Positions 44,501-57,650 are shown, counted from the stretch's first letter. The stretch: DNA of 64,000 nt from Hydra vulgaris (GCF_038396675.1 NC_088929.1:30736501-30800500); one strand, 5' to 3'. Program-made: numbers and translations. Notes: generated from the sequence alone by a model not told the origin.

Positions 44501-46555
44501 GATATTAACTTGTAATTCAATTTAAATTTAAATAATGATAAAAATATTTAAACCTTTTTAGAATATATATATAAACAAAAAAAAAATAACAAAAAAAAAA
44601 TATATATATTTCTACGCTTTGTAATAACATAGAAATACAATTTTACGAATATCTCGAAAACCTGACGCGATACAAAAAAATGGTTTTCATATTTGAAATC
44701 AGCACTAAAAACTGCATTAGAATATATAAACGACATATAAGATTTCCACAGCTTGTTTATCAGTGTATTTTTGTAAATTTCATTAAAGTTACAGTTATGG
44801 TCGGATAAAAGACCATTGGAGTTTTATGTGTGGAATTTTTCCATTGGGAAAAATGGGACCTTCGAAATAACTGACCATCGTTATTTGCTTTATTTTTTTA
44901 AATATTCTAGTTAAACAAGCTAACACTTCTTTGTTTGTTATTTTTATAACCGTGTTATAAATAAGCGTCTTTATTATAAGACGGGATATTTCACAGCGCG
45001 GGGTATAGTAACAATCATCCCAATAATGCATTTACCAGCATTATAATGAAAACTTTTTATGATAATTTTCAATTCTGAATCAAAAAACATTAAAAATGGC
45101 TCACAAAATTACGAAAAAATACTTATTTGCTAAATGATATTGTCCATTTAGTCGAAGACATTAGAACTAACTTCACGGAAAAAAAGTTTGGTTTTAAGAA
45201 AATTCTTAAACTTACATACCAAGTACTACACCCAGGAAATCATAAATATAATTATTAACACTTGAACATAAAAATAAAATTGTGGTTTGAAAAAGCTGTT
45301 ATTATTTAAGCTAAAAAGATCTTTCAAAGTTTTTGACTATTTGTAATACTTGGAGGTCATTTGTTAATACTTTAAAAAAAATGCATATATTATTGTTGGA
45401 AATGCCATAGAAACAAATACATTATACATAGTACAAGGCAAGATTATTACATTCTACTTAGCTCTGGCTTATTGGATCGATCAGTGGACTTTTTTTTAGC
45501 TGCGTTCACCCTCAGAATCAAACTGCATCAGAACTTGTAGTCACTCTATATTGAAACATTGCTGATTTAGAAGCTCAAGAATGACAGGTATAACAATCTT
45601 ACGATTCAGGCAAATAAGTATCAAAGGTTTCTAAAAAGTTTAAATTAAGCTTTAAATTAAAAAGAATCTTTTCATATCGTTTTTTGTTTGAAAAACATAT
45701 CGCAAATAAACTTTAGAAGAAAACATTATCTTGTTTGCGTTTTTTAATTAATAACAACAAAAAAATAAAAGATAATCAGAGGATTATTAAAAAATAAACA
45801 AATAAATTACTTAAAAAAGAAAGAAGAGAAAGAAACAAAACTATAAAAACAGTTGTTGCAGGATCATTCATGTTTCGTAGACTATTAAAAATTTTTCCTC
45901 AAAAATATTTAACTTGATATTTAAGTTAAAGTCAGTTTCAACCAAACATATTTTGTTTCTAATGAAATTAAGAGCACTTGTTGGGCTAACTTAAGGCCAA
46001 AAAAAGCATGCTTTAACCAACCTAAAAATCTATACAAAAATTTCAATCGACCTACATAAGCACTTTAAAGGGTTCACTGTAGTTTTGCTTATCGGCTACT
46101 TAGTAAACAATAGTGGCAGCCTCAATGTTCCATGTTTAAAGGTTGTCTAATGGCCACTACTGGCGGATCAAATGATCAACTAAGCAACCAATAAGCAAAA
46201 CTCCGATGAACATGTTTGCTGGGTATACATTAGTATACCCAGCAAAATTTTTTAAGTAAATTTTTTTAAGTAAAACTTTTATAAAAGAAACGATTTAAAA
46301 AACACCATCAATTGTTTTAGAAACATTACACTGGTTTGAGAAATATACAATCATTACACATGTTTCATTAATGTAGAATCATTACACGTGTTTGATAAAT
46401 ATAGAATCATAACACATGTTTGATAAACACACTAACCCAAAAATATTATTTTAATTCTCCTCGTGCAAAGCTAGAAAGGTTGGAATGTGCTAAGCTGAAA
46501 AAAAAACTAAAAACGGACTAACGTAACAAATTAATTGGGTGTAAAAGCAAATAAT

Positions 46556-46593
<38 letters not shown>

Positions 46594-49589
46594 TAAAAAC
46601 AATAATAATAATAGTAATAATAACAAATAGGGATACCAAAAAATCTTTGTCATTAAGAAAATATTTTCAATGCACGAGAATAGTAATTGAAACTATATGA
46701 CTGATTCTAAATTAAGATGTGCCTTAGTTTTTCACTTTTTAAATTTTTTTTTTTTTTACTGTATTCACCGAAGACCAATGCGGTTAGTTAAACCCAAGAC
46801 CAATGCGGTTGAGGGTGTTATCGAAAAAGATCTATAAGTTTTTGTTAAATTTCTAATTTAAAAGAAATTGTCATTATATTTGAATGAAAATCGCTAAAAT
46901 TATATTATTACGATTTACTTTCTTGAATTCATGATCATATTTATAAAAGCTTATATTTTTTTTATTATATTATGAATGTAAATAGTATTTTTAACAATAT
47001 TATTTTATTTAAGTCGTAAGGGACTCTATGAAAAAACTGTAGTAACTTTAGTCACCTGTACCATCTTTAAGCTCGTGCATTTTTTTTTTAATTATTCCAA
47101 AAAAAAAAGGTTTGCATTTCATAACTACATAATTAATAGTAAATAATAGTACATATTGTTAAATGTGTTTGTTTATGCGACACAATGGTCGCAAAAAGTG
47201 ACCAACGGAGCCGTCCAGTCACGTAGACCTGGAGATGTGTATAGAAGTAGATTGTAGATGATGTGATTGGGTTAGAATCATAAATGAATGTAAAGACTAT
47301 TTTGTAGGAGGATGAAAATTTTAGGACTCAGGGATTAGGTGAACAATAACTCACGCTATAGTCATACTAAACAAATGTTAAAACAATGGTCTATGAGTAA
47401 ACAAGTCAATATCGATCCGCTGGTTCATTAAAGGCAACCATGGCTAATATTATCGCACCATACAAAATCAATAAAATAAGTAGATAACAAAATATAAAGT
47501 AAAATGATAAAAAATATAAGTACGAGCAATATAAAAAGAAAAAATAAGCTAGTAATGTGCTACTATATATGGTCTAAACTCTAGATAACTAACTGAAAAC
47601 TTTTCCTATTACGAGATAAAAGTATATAAATGTCGTACATAATAATAGTATATATTGTTAAATGTTAATATGTATATAATTGTATAGAACTTTTTAAAAA
47701 CATATCAGGGTTTGCTGGGATCCTAATAAACCTCTCACTGCTTAGCAACTGCGGTCCCCTTGATACGCATTAGGTACTAAATTAAATTTATTACAAAATT
47801 TTCCAAAACTTTGATAAAAACACAAAGATAAGTAGAAAAAAAAAGCTGCCTCGACTTGGGACAATGCGTCCCTTAAAAATATCACGATAAAATATTTTTG
47901 ATTGAACTTACGTTAAAGTTCAGTTTATTGAAATAAAAAACTCCTCAAGAAATGTTGTTCATAAAAAATTAAAGTGTAAAAAACAAATGATTTAAAAATT
48001 TAAAAAACTTCTGAGTGATCAATACCTTATTTTACGGTGACAAGATTCAGGGATTAGGCTACAATATAAACAGATCTAAATCCTGCATTTAAATATATTA
48101 CCTTCATAATAAAATCAACATTTTAAGAAAATTTAAATAAACTTTTCTAAACGGGAAAATTAAAACTGCATCATTTCGACGAAATATCAGATGAAAAACG
48201 AGGTCTTGGTGTTTTTATTGCTGTATTAGTGTGTAATTACAACATTTTGTTATGGTTCTACAAATTAAAAAACAGATCGCGCATACTCACTACCTTTCAC
48301 TCTTGGGTAACAGTTATTAACTACATGCTATTAGGTAGCGAAGGTGCCAGCAAAAACAATCGCTTGGATCTCTTCACCGCCAAGAAGGTCTCATAACTCA
48401 TTTTTTTCGAATATATCACTTGGACCTCTGACCTTTAGCGTCCTATATATAAATTTCTGCTTTCTGCTATGTGATTATTTTTATTTACTAAATATTTTAT
48501 TTCATGTTACTGCACAAACCACGTTAAAGAGAATGGCAATCATATTGTCTTATCAGTTATAAAGATCGATTTGCTTATGCCAAACCATTACTATTTCAAA
48601 AAAAAATTCTTAATATTTATCAGCTGAATATTTTTAGTATACTTTGTTTTATGTACAAATGAAACACCAACGCATCTCCTGTTCCTTTTCATAATCTATA
48701 TACCTTAAAAGATAAAAACTTTTTATATTTTACCTTTTCTATAACTAATATTAAAAAGTCATGTATCTCATTTCGAGGAACTTTTCTTGGAAACAAAATA
48801 GTTTTGAAAAACTTTGATTTTTCCCATGAATGGAATTATCTTTCATTCAAGAAAAACTAAAAGAAATTATTTTATTTTTTGAAGACATTTTTTTATATTT
48901 TTAAATTCTTCTGAAAAATAATATGAAGCTTATTACATAAGGTAATATATAATTGTATATCTGATCCGCATCTTATGCATATATAAAAACAGCTCTTATT
49001 AAAATATTTTTGTATTTATATATAAAAGTATCATGAATTTCTATATGCCAACTTTATTTATAAATTCTTACGAAATTTATGCTCTCGCTAATTATTACTA
49101 GGACATTGTTTGTTTTTTAATTTTATCTTTCATATAATTTAGCGTATTTAATATTCTCGAGCAGTTCTTGATAATTAGATATGAAGGTCTACAGCATGTC
49201 TCCGCGTTCTTTTATTTGTTTTATATTTTTATACCTGTATATTTTGTTATATTTTTTTTATTGTATAACGATTTTAATCTTAACTATCTTATTGTATCAA
49301 TTTATTGAATATTTAAGAAAAGAACGAAAAAAAGATCGTAAAAAAAAATCGTAAACTGGAAAAGACATGTTAAGAAAAAAGTTTTACCTTCTTAGTCTAA
49401 ACTATCGCGAAACGTTTTTATAATCTTTTTTCTAAAATTTAGCGGAATTGCTATTGTTTAAAGTTGATAACGAGTAAAAAACTTCAAAGTTTATACGTAA
49501 TTCAAATCAAACTTTAAAAGGTATAACTTTTTGTAAAAACCTTGATTCGTAAAGAAGCAGAAAATACGTAACTCTTGGAAATCCTTATT

Positions 49590-49785
49590 CTAAGGCAATA
49601 ATAAAGCAAAGTTTAATTTGAAAATTATATTATATAGAATAAGATTACAATTGTTTCTTGCAAAATAAACTTGAATGCTGTCTTCTTTCAACCCTAAAAC
49701 AAAAAACGTTAAAAATATTAGAGAACTTACCGAAAGTTTAAATAACAAAAAAAATAAAGTTTTTAAATAAACATCGCTTACGTTA
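49590..49785 (-). other. 3' untranslated region with intron, copy A
   Basis: Four bases after the stop there is a GTAAGC donor (about 49782) and an acceptor TTTTGTTTTAG about 90 bases on (about 49695). The last exon is therefore non-coding. The stop lies very close to the junction, so the transcript should not be a nonsense-mediated decay target. Confidence 0.6.
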
Positions 49786-51582
49786 TTATTTGCCTCTGCC
49801 TCTGCTTCTACTACCACCACCACCACCACCACCACCGCCTCCTCCTCCACTTCTGCTACCGCCACCACCGCCACCGCCACCGCCTCCACCACTTCTGCTA
49901 CCTCCACCACCGCCACCACCGCCTCCACCACTTCTGCTACCGCCACCTCCGCCACCGCCACCGCCTCCACCACTTCTGCTACCACCTCCCCTAGGATCAG
50001 CTACTTCATTTCTAAATCACAAATAAAACTCAATTGTTGGATTCTTTTAATAACCCAATTATTACATAAAATATAGGTAAAAGTACAATACAAGGCAGCA
50101 AAGTACGTTCCAGCATTGTTCTTTAAATGTTATGTCGATATTATTACCAATAATATAAAATATAGCAGAATGTAATAAAAGCTTACATCTCTTTTTTTCC
50201 GTAACCATATCCACCTCCGTATCCGCCTCCGTATCCCCCATCTCGTTCTCTATAATAAGGTAAAAAAAAAAAAAATATGCGTTACTTATAGTTTCATTCT
50301 TCCTAAGAATTAGTCAAAAAAAAGTTCTCAAATTCTTACGTTTGTCTTTTTCCGTAACCATATCCACCATATCCTCCATATCCACCTTCACTTTTATCTT
50401 CGTCTTCATTTCTAGATCAAAGGTATAAAGACGGTTTAATTTTTGAAATAATAAAATAACATACAATTCCGTGTTATATAAATAATATATACATGACCGT
50501 AGCAAAAAGAAGACAATATTTGGTTTTTCACTATGCCCCGTTTGCTGTAACGTGCTACCATTGTAACAAGTCATCAAGTGTTTCTTACAAATAATTAAAA
50601 TGTAAAAAAAAAGTTATTTTGTTCAAAACTTGAAAATTAAAGTTACGTTAAAAGAAAAAGAAAAAATAACTTTTCAGTTTGTTTTTAATAAAGCGAAATT
50701 TCTGATGGCAACAGAAAACTCGGTAACCAATTAATGTATTTTAGGTTGTTAATAATTGCAATTTGACAATCTTATAAGGTAAATGTAACTAATTTTATTG
50801 AAAAGTGTGTTAAATATTCTAGGAATTAGTTTATTACGAAGTTGATACATAAAAATAAGAATTTGATATAAATTTAACTGAAAAATATTGAGGGTGATGA
50901 ACTTTTAATAGATTTTTTTTTAAACTTTTTTATTATACTTAATTTAGAATAACAAACATGTAAACTTAAAAGAATAAAACCTACATCTCTTTTTTACCAT
51001 AACCATATCCGCCACCGTATCCTCCATATCCTCCACCATAATCACTCAATTTGTTTGAAAATAAATCCTTGTTTTCCTAAATTGAAAAACTCATTTATAC
51101 TTCCTAACTAGTCTATTTGAAAATAAAAATAAAATAAAAATTTAACTAAAATTAAAAGCAATAAAAACGTTTGAAAAATAAGAAATAAGTCATATGAAAA
51201 AAGAAATAATAAAAAAATAAAAGTTACTTTGCGATTAGATTCATCTTCGTCATCATTGTCTCTATTTCTAAAAGAGATAATAGAATTAGAAATTTTGCAA
51301 ATTTTGAAATACCAAGACTTTTAAAGTAAAGGATAATATTCACTTTGCATCGGCAATAATATCTTTTGCATGCTTGAAAGGAGCTGCTTCGCCTAGCTAA
51401 ACAATAAGCCACATATATTTCAAAAGTAACTTATTATTAAATACGCGTAGCGTTACATTATTTAAAAAACTATTATGTTTTACAATAATATAAATATATA
51501 AATATATAACATAATCGTTAATTTTACTCACAAAAACTTGAAAAGAAATCAGGAACGTAACAAAAATACAAAGATAAACCAT
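49786..51582 (-). CDS. Secreted glycine-rich modular protein, intact copy A
   Basis: Exons, in transcription order: 51532-51582, 51344-51396, 51228-51267, 50985-51076, 50340-50411, 50187-50249, 49786-50011. All introns are GT-AG and most junctions are phase 2. The 198-residue product has a hydrophobic signal peptide (about residues 1-20), a K-H-A-K-D-I-I-A-D-A segment, an acidic stretch (D-N-D-D-E-D-E), three Gly-Tyr modules ending in G-K-K-E (75-78), G-K-R-Q (99-102) and G-K-K-E (120-123), and a 74-residue tail of G(n)SRS blocks ending R-S-R-G-R-G-K. The start has a TATA box 54 bp upstream. Copy B at 61543 looks identical in coding sequence. Possible roles: secreted matrix or adhesive protein, or precursor of amidated Gly-Tyr peptides. 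I do not recognise a named gene. Confidence 0.88.
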
Positions 51583-51628
51583 TCTCTCTGAACTTCAACT
51601 AACTTTGTTCAATGTTGATTTTTCACCC

Positions 51629-51636
51629 TTTTTATA
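51629..51636 (-). promoter_or_regulatory. TATA box of intact copy A
   Basis: TATAAAAA on the minus strand, 54 bp upstream of the start codon at 51582. It is conserved in copy B (61489-61496) and, as TATAAAAAG, in the old relic (34531-34539). Confidence 0.75.
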
Positions 51637-52039
51637 CAATCTACTAACTAATTACAAAAACACCCTGAAAGTATTTATGAAACCAAGAACTCGCGTCATT
51701 CGGAAAATGATAATTTGCAAACAAAAGAAAGTTACCAGTTTTAATTATATACGAGTAGGGAGTAATTAAAACACCTACAAAATACATCACTATTCAAATA
51801 CGTATTTAGGGTTGAGTGCGACGTATTACGGCAATTTAGTTTTATGCATTTAATAGCATGGTAATTAATTTAAAAAAACATGATTTACTGAAAATCGCCC
51901 AACTGTTCAATGTTTTGGGATAAGGAAATTTCAAACAAACGAAGTTTCAGTTTTTTGGTCTTTTTAAATTTGCCAGGTTTTAAGAAGCAATGCGCAGAGA
52001 ACTCAAACATAAAAATTAATAATTTTCTCAAATACAGTG

Positions 52040-52120
52040 AAATACACTAAAATTATCTCAAATACAGTATTTTATCAAAATACACTAAAATTATCTCAAA
52101 TACAGTATTTTACCAAAATC
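52040..52120. repeat. Short tandem repeat at the edge of the duplicated gene segment
   Basis: TACACTAAAATTATCTCAAA + TACAGTATTTTA(T/C)CAAAA is present in about two and a half copies. It lies exactly where homology between the two intact gene copies ends (52045 versus 61078), and may mark the breakpoint. Confidence 0.8.
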
Positions 52121-52429
52121 ACATATTAAGTAGAAAATACACAAAACATTTATGTAACATGAAAGTTGTTAAAAAATCGATAGGTTTACTTTTAAAGTTT
52201 TAAAATATTTTGTTGTGGCTCTTTATACGACCTTGGTGCATATAAATTAACATAGTTTTTTAAAAAAATGTTTGAAAGTGAAATAGCATGTTTTCTTTCC
52301 ATATTAAAGTTAAAAGACTCCGATATCAAAATTAGTACATTGCAGAGTGACTTTCGGCAGACTTTACCAACAGTTTCATGAAATAATATATAAGAGAAAA
52401 TAGTCTACTGACAAACTATGTCATTTGGT
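52121..52429. other. Stretch without recognisable gene
   Basis: AT-rich; probably the 3' flank of the P-element-like gene on the minus strand. No motif found. Confidence 0.4.
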
Positions 52430-55400
52430 ATCTTCAAACCTCCACGATTTATTTCTGCAGTATAATCACCAAATTCTCCATAGTAAAATTTAGCTTCTTT
52501 TTTCTCCTCCACTTCATTTCGCACAATATATCCAGCAATATATACTAATCCTGCTTTGTATCTATTTGCAAACTCTTTTCTAACTCAGACAAATTGTCAA
52601 ATATATCAATAGCATTACTGCTAAGAAAGTATCCACATTTTTGGCAGTTATGTCCACTTTCTGCAGATAAAGAATCAATATCTATACCAATATGGAGACT
52701 TAATTTTGCTCTTTGATTTTTAACTTTTTCTATGACATTTTGCAAATTGATAAAATATGTGCCTCCAGATCCTAGTCGAAGTTTTCCAAACATTTTTTAT
52801 AGTGGATCAGTTGTAAATTTTCCCAGTATTACATACTTAAAAGGATATTGTAACAAAAATTTAGTAATGGCTACTAAACCACGACAGGTATAAACTAAAG
52901 TTGCACCTGTATCTCAGTCAACTGAAATTGTCTGTTTCCCTGTTTGCTGGACATTTATTCTGCCATTGTTGCAAGAGAAAGTAAAAATGCCAGTCTAGCA
53001 TCTTCTGAAGTTGATATAACTGCTCTGTCTGGATCTTTATATTGAATATCAGCATAAGATCCTTTTGTATTGACGATTTTCCAGAATCTTACAAATATTT
53101 TAATTAAAGTAATGGTATCGTTTGCTTCTTTTATGCTACTGTTGGATTTTAGAGCAGTTGCAGTTTTATCACAAAACACCTGTAGGCAAGTAGACACTTT
53201 TTGTCTCTGAATAGGTTTTGGTGCAAAAGGCACACTTCTAAGTTTAGACAATTTTACAATGCTATTTCCTTCGAGTTTGAACAAGCTTAAAATACTAGAC
53301 CAGCATACATATTTCGTTTTCCCATCATATTCATAATATAACTTTTGACTTTTTTCTGTGATCCAGTTATTACGAACAGATTTAAGTAAATGCAAAAAGT
53401 CATATAACAAGAATATGTTGTCTTTAGTCAACCATGGATCAACACAATCAAACTTTTTAAATAGTGCTTGGTTTGATCGATTATTGTCGCATATTAGGGC
53501 TACAGGTACTCTTCCAGCGCTCTAAGACAAATTGAGTTTGTTCGAAAAGAAATTCAGAATCAAGCTCACAAACTAGTAAAATTCTGCACAGATATTGCGG
53601 CCCCCATAAAGTGAGACTAAACTTGAAACAGTTGTTGCTGTTGGGTCTGGTTTATTTACTGCTTTACTAAAGACTGAGGCCAGCATGATAAATAAGCGAT
53701 GATTTAACATAGACTTCATCAATTGAAGACCTGAGATCAAGAACGTCAAAAAATAAACATTTTTCAGGAGATTAAAAAAACAAAAAATAATTTATTTTTT
53801 TAAGTTATTCAAAAAAATATACAAATGGAAATTTCTAATTTAATTAAGTGAGTCTAGAGAGATAAAAGATTTTCTAGAGGATAAACCATTGAAGCTTGTT
53901 CAGTGAAGGCTAATAAACAATGCGGTACTTAGGACGTTCTTGATCTCATATGTCAAGGGGGAACGAAAAATAAGAAATAAATGTCTACAAAACATATAAA
54001 TCAGCTCAATAGCAATGTAATATAAAGAAGAATAAAAAAATGTAATAAAAGCTGGTAGAATATTAACACAATATCAGCTAAGAAACTGTTGTTAAAAATG
54101 TTTAGACTATCAAAATGATTATTTTTCCAACTCAATCTCATCATTGGAGTCTTTACCTTCACTATTTTGGATGGAAAGTAACGACTGATAAAACGATTTA
54201 GCCTCATCACTAATAACTTTGTTTAGTTTTTGCAAATCTTTGAATTTGGCAGATTTAGTTAGCAAACTGGCAGTGTACATCGAGACGGTTGGCAATGAGG
54301 TATTGACATTAGGTTTTTCAATAACAAAACTGCAACCATATCTTTGTGCAAATTGGAATATTCAAAAATAAAATAATTACTCACTGCGAATTTTTCTTTA
54401 TTAGCCATAATCATTTTCTTAAAGAAAGGTTGAAATAATAAATAATTATATTATATTATATTAGTGCTAATTAAATAATTATTATTTATGAAAAATTATT
54501 ATAAGGCAATATTTGTAACTTGCTTATCAACATTTTTGCACATTATCTCCATTTTCGATTATTTTGGACTTAGGACATTCTTGGTCTCAGGACGTTATTG
54601 TTCTTAAAGTGCTAATTTCACTGCTTCCAACATTAATTTTATAAAAAGTTATTATAAGACAATATGCGTAACATGTCTATCAACATTATTGTACATTATC
54701 TCAATTTTCGATTATTTTGGACTTAGGACGTTCTTGATCTCAGGTCTTCAATTAAAAGTATACACTTTTTTTGCATTTCATTGTCAAGCTTTGAAAAAAC
54801 CGAGTTTAAAAACTCTATATTGTCCATTGCAGAATCCAGTTTTGAAGTTAGCTTTGTTAAGAGGGAAATACTTGGAAGTTCAAAATCTTACTTTAATCTT
54901 TCATATAATGATCTTGAAATCGCAAAATAATTAAATGCTCTAACAATAATTTCTGCGCTGTATTTTTTCTTCCCAATTGTAGTAGAGCTCATGTCACGGA
55001 TGAGCTGCAAAAGATTCGTAATTTTTCTGCCTTTTGTTAAGTTATTCAAAAAATTAATAGCTTCTTGTAATTTCAAGCAAGAGTCAATTATGAAAATCCT
55101 ATTTTGAGATAGAGATGCAATTTTATACTTAACTCCACAAAAGTATCCCTCAAAAATAAGATCATTCCTAATCTTAAGCATAAACCTGACAATCAAAGAG
55201 CTTTCTTCAAAGTCTGTTGAATGCTTGATTAGCAAATGTTCACCAGCAAAATACCAAGTTACATCAACTACACCAAAATCAATTTCTTTATTTCGTAGCT
55301 TCTGATGTAATGATTTAAAACATGAAATCTTATCAGCAGCTAAAAACATATCAAATTCATCGGCTATAATGTTCCGGACAGATGAAAATGCTTTAAAAGT

Positions 55401-55575
55401 TGTTTTTAATAGTGGTGGAAAAGTAGATATCAAACTAGACTTGACACATGTAAAAACTCATAGAGAAACGCGAGGCCTTTTATGGCCAAATTTGGTAACT
55501 GTTGGATATCTAGGTAGAAAGTGTCTTTCGCAAACAACTGTATTTGGGCTGTCAGGTACATTATCTCTTTTTTAA
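52415..55575 (-). pseudogene. P-element/THAP9-like transposase pseudogene
   Basis: In transcription order: the end of a THAP zinc finger (55575-55470, V-V-C-E-R-H-F, then P-T-V...R-P-R-V-S-L); ORF 54888-55433 with the Y-S-A-E-I-I-V-R-A-F-N-Y-F-A-I-S segment near its end; a region split by a 1025-bp insertion (53725-54749) around D-E-V-Y-V-K-S-S-L-I-Y-H; ORF 52955-53431 with Y-D-F-L-H-L-L-K-S-V-R-N-N-W (the D-P-P-H-L-x-K-x-x-R-N-N block) and F-V-R-F-W-K-I-V-N; and the C-terminus (52415-52793) with F-G-K-L-R...G-G, G-Y-I-V-R-N-E-V-E-E and G-G-L-K-I-P-N-D-I-V-C-Q. The block order is that of Drosophila P / THAP9 transposases. The THAP N-terminus is missing and there are frameshifts. Confidence 0.88.
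53725..54749. mobile_element. 1025-bp non-autonomous DNA element with 23-bp ends and AATT target duplication
   Basis: The ends are perfect inverted repeats: GAAGACCTGAGATCAAGAAC+GTC at 53725 and its reverse complement ending at 54749. Both sides are flanked by AATT (53721-53724 and 54750-54753). Removing the element and one AATT restores the reading frame of the host P-element-like gene through C-I-L-L-I-D-E-V. Inside are further copies of the ACTTAGGACGTTCTTGATCT motif (53924, about 54570, 54720) and an ~80-bp subterminal duplication (54500-54580 and 54655-54730). No transposase is recognisable. Confidence 0.93.
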
Positions 55576-55659
55576 TTTTTTGCTGAAGTTTTGTATGTAC
55601 TTAAACTGTTTTATTTAACAATTATTAGTTATGTAAATTTTTAAAAACGTTTAAAAACA

Positions 55660-55885
55660 CCGATACGGGGGCTCGATGATAAAACAAGTCTGTCTTCTTC
55701 TTGCTTCGGCCAGAATTTTCTATGATTGTAATTTTTTTTTGCAGCTTTTAACAAACACCAAAATAAATGAAAGAAAAAAAAACTCCCCCTTATTCTTTCA
55801 TAAATTGCCTAAATGCACCAAAAAAACCAAAAATAATAAAAATCGTCTCCCTGAGTAGATGGTCTGAATCCGCCCCTGCTTTCCG
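55660..55885 (-). mobile_element. LINE-like 3' tail and GGGGCGGATTCAGACC motif (right arm)
   Basis: Mirror of 43160-43390; GGTCTGAATCCGCCCCTGC ends near 55880 and CGGGGGCTCGATGATAAAAC near 55665-55685. Confidence 0.5.
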
Positions 55886-55901
55886 CTAGATTTAAAAAAT
55901 C

Positions 55902-56170
55902 CTAATTTACTATTTTAAATAAAATGTTAATATCTCCAATAAAATGTTCCATCTCCAAAAATAAATTCATGTTATTTGCAAATAGAACTGAGTTTAAAAT
56001 GTTTGAAAACTTATGAAAATCATTTACATAAACAAGAATCAAAAAGGGAGCCAAAATTAAAGCTTGTGGAACTTCGCAATTTATAGTCATTTTCTTTCTT
56101 CATATAATATGTACCGTAACATGGGGTTACTTTAATCCACTTTAATGCGATTTTTAGTTTTAACAATCAG
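55902..56170 (-). pseudogene. LINE reverse transcriptase fragment (right arm)
   Basis: The minus-strand frame 55902-56090 reads N-C-E-V-P-Q-A-L-I-L-A-P-F-L-I-L-V-Y-V-N-D-F and V-L-F-A-N-N-M-N-L-F. As in the left arm, the catalytic Asp pair is Asn-Asn, so the damage predates the arm duplication. Confidence 0.88.
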
Positions 56171-56389
56171 GCTTGCTCTATTCAAACTGTGAAAAAAAAA
56201 ATTTTATTCAAATTATTGATAATGATATTTTCAATTCAAGCTAATTGATTTATAAAACAGATTAAAAACAGAAATACTTTTTACTTTCTTCAAAACTTGG
56301 CCTAATGTTATCTTTTTGATTGGTATAACATCTGATTCTTCTGAGTCAGGACAGATTCCTTTCCCTGATGGAATATTTAATTATCACTT

Positions 56390-56935
56390 TAATATTGAAG
56401 GTCTGCACAATTGTCATTCAAATGACTGATAAATGCTTTAGAAATATGACTTAGATCAACAGATAATCGATCTTGCAGTGGCAAGCGATTCTTTATCGCA
56501 AGAAAAAATTAAACACTGAGTAAAATCGGATATTTTCACAAAATGTATTTTATTATTTCCGGCACATTTTTTAGTAGTGGAAAGTGTCTTTTGAAAATGA
56601 TGAGGATATTTTACTTCCAGGTGATTCTTTCCAGAAAGACAAAACGGTTTTCCACTTACATTTTAATGGCCTAAAATAGGCAACATTTTGAGGTGGTGTC
56701 AAATGTGATGAGTTAGGTGGTAAACACACAAATACAATTTATTTTAAAAGACTTTTTTTTACTTGACACAGTTTAAAAACATTCTGACTAATGTATGATA
56801 ACAAATTATCTCCCAATGAGAACTTTTTTTCAATATAGGAAGCAGGTGAGCAAAAACCAATCCTCAAATGTGACGCTTTCTAACCATCTACGTTCTGTGC
56901 AATTTGTAACCACACATTTGTAACTACTTGAGTAA
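56390..56935 (-). pseudogene. Pogo/Tigger-type DDE transposase fragment (right arm)
   Basis: Minus-strand mirror of 42090-42665, including R-R-W-L-E-S-V-T-F-E-D-W-F (in ORF 56830-57135) and, near 56670-56720, the degraded P-P-N-S-S-H-L region. The SINE at 56973 cuts off the upstream part. Confidence 0.85.
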
Positions 56936-56972
56936 AACTTTAAATAAACTAGCTCTAGTTTTTTCGGCAACA

Positions 56973-57165
56973 GCGGCTGTAGCACAGTGGTTAAAGCCTT
57001 AGACGCTAGAGATCCGTAGTTGAATGCCACTATTGGGTAAGTTTTATTCCATTGGTAAAGAAGGAGGTGTAGACTTCCTTTCAAATGCTCTTCGGTGGTG
57101 CTCTGTGATAAGAGCGTACGGACTTTTTGAGGCACCTAAACAAAATAAAAAAATAAAAACTAAAA
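56973..57165 (+). mobile_element. tRNA-derived SINE (right arm)
   Basis: Starts CGGCTGTAGCACAGTGGTTA (A-box-like TAGCACAGTGG), has a B-box-like AGTTGAATGCC, the shared body AAAGAAGGAGGTGTAGACTTCC and GGTGCTCTGTGATAAGAGCG, and ends GAGGCACCTAAA + A-rich tail. It is absent from the left arm, so it inserted after the arms separated. Confidence 0.85.
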
Positions 57166-57650
57166 TTGCAAAGTGAGCATAGGATGTCTTTTTAAAAATA
57201 ATTTACACCATTCTAGCCCTGGAAATTTAATTCTAAACTGTGGAATAGTTTTGTTTTGAAAAGAAAGGTAACCTTTAAAATGAACCTAAAATCTATTTTA
57301 TCCACAGAGAATCCAAACTCAGACACTGCCAACATATGGAAAACTAAAAAAGATTCTTCCAAAGCAGTAAATGTTGCTGCGATTGTGTTTTGGCTTTAAT
57401 TTAAATTGGATAGTAGTTCTACATATGCCAAAATGTTAGATGCTACTCTCTGACTCATTTGGCATTCATTAATAGCAGAAAGGTACTGTTTGAGCTTTTT
57501 TTTGAGAATAATGTACATATTTTCTGGAGCCCCGTCTCCTAGTAATCATCATTGGCAGTTTCATAAGCTGAAATATAAATCAATCAATATAATTTACCAA
57601 CAAAAAAATACTGTTTATAATATAGTAAAACTATTTCAATACTAATTTTA
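57166..57650. other. Right-arm segment without left-arm equivalent
   Basis: Minus-strand frames contain A-P-E-N-M-Y-I-I-L-K-K-K-L-K-Q-Y-L (about 57480-57535) and other coding-like debris, but I cannot assign a family. Either the left arm lost this or the right arm gained it. Confidence 0.35.

Larger units (their letters stand above)
43995..50440 (-). repeat. Inverted copy of the unit joined to the intact gene
   Basis: Read on the minus strand, this matches unit positions of about 5938 onward (50440 down to about 48352, then unit base 1 onward) to about 4378 (43995), with slight divergence from the tandem copies (differences for example near 47220, 47565, 47600 and 49405). Beyond 50440 it continues into intron 4 and exons 4-1 of the intact gene, which the tandem copies lack. 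The inverted copy of the 79-codon ORF seen at 722-961 is frameshifted here. Confidence 0.9.
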
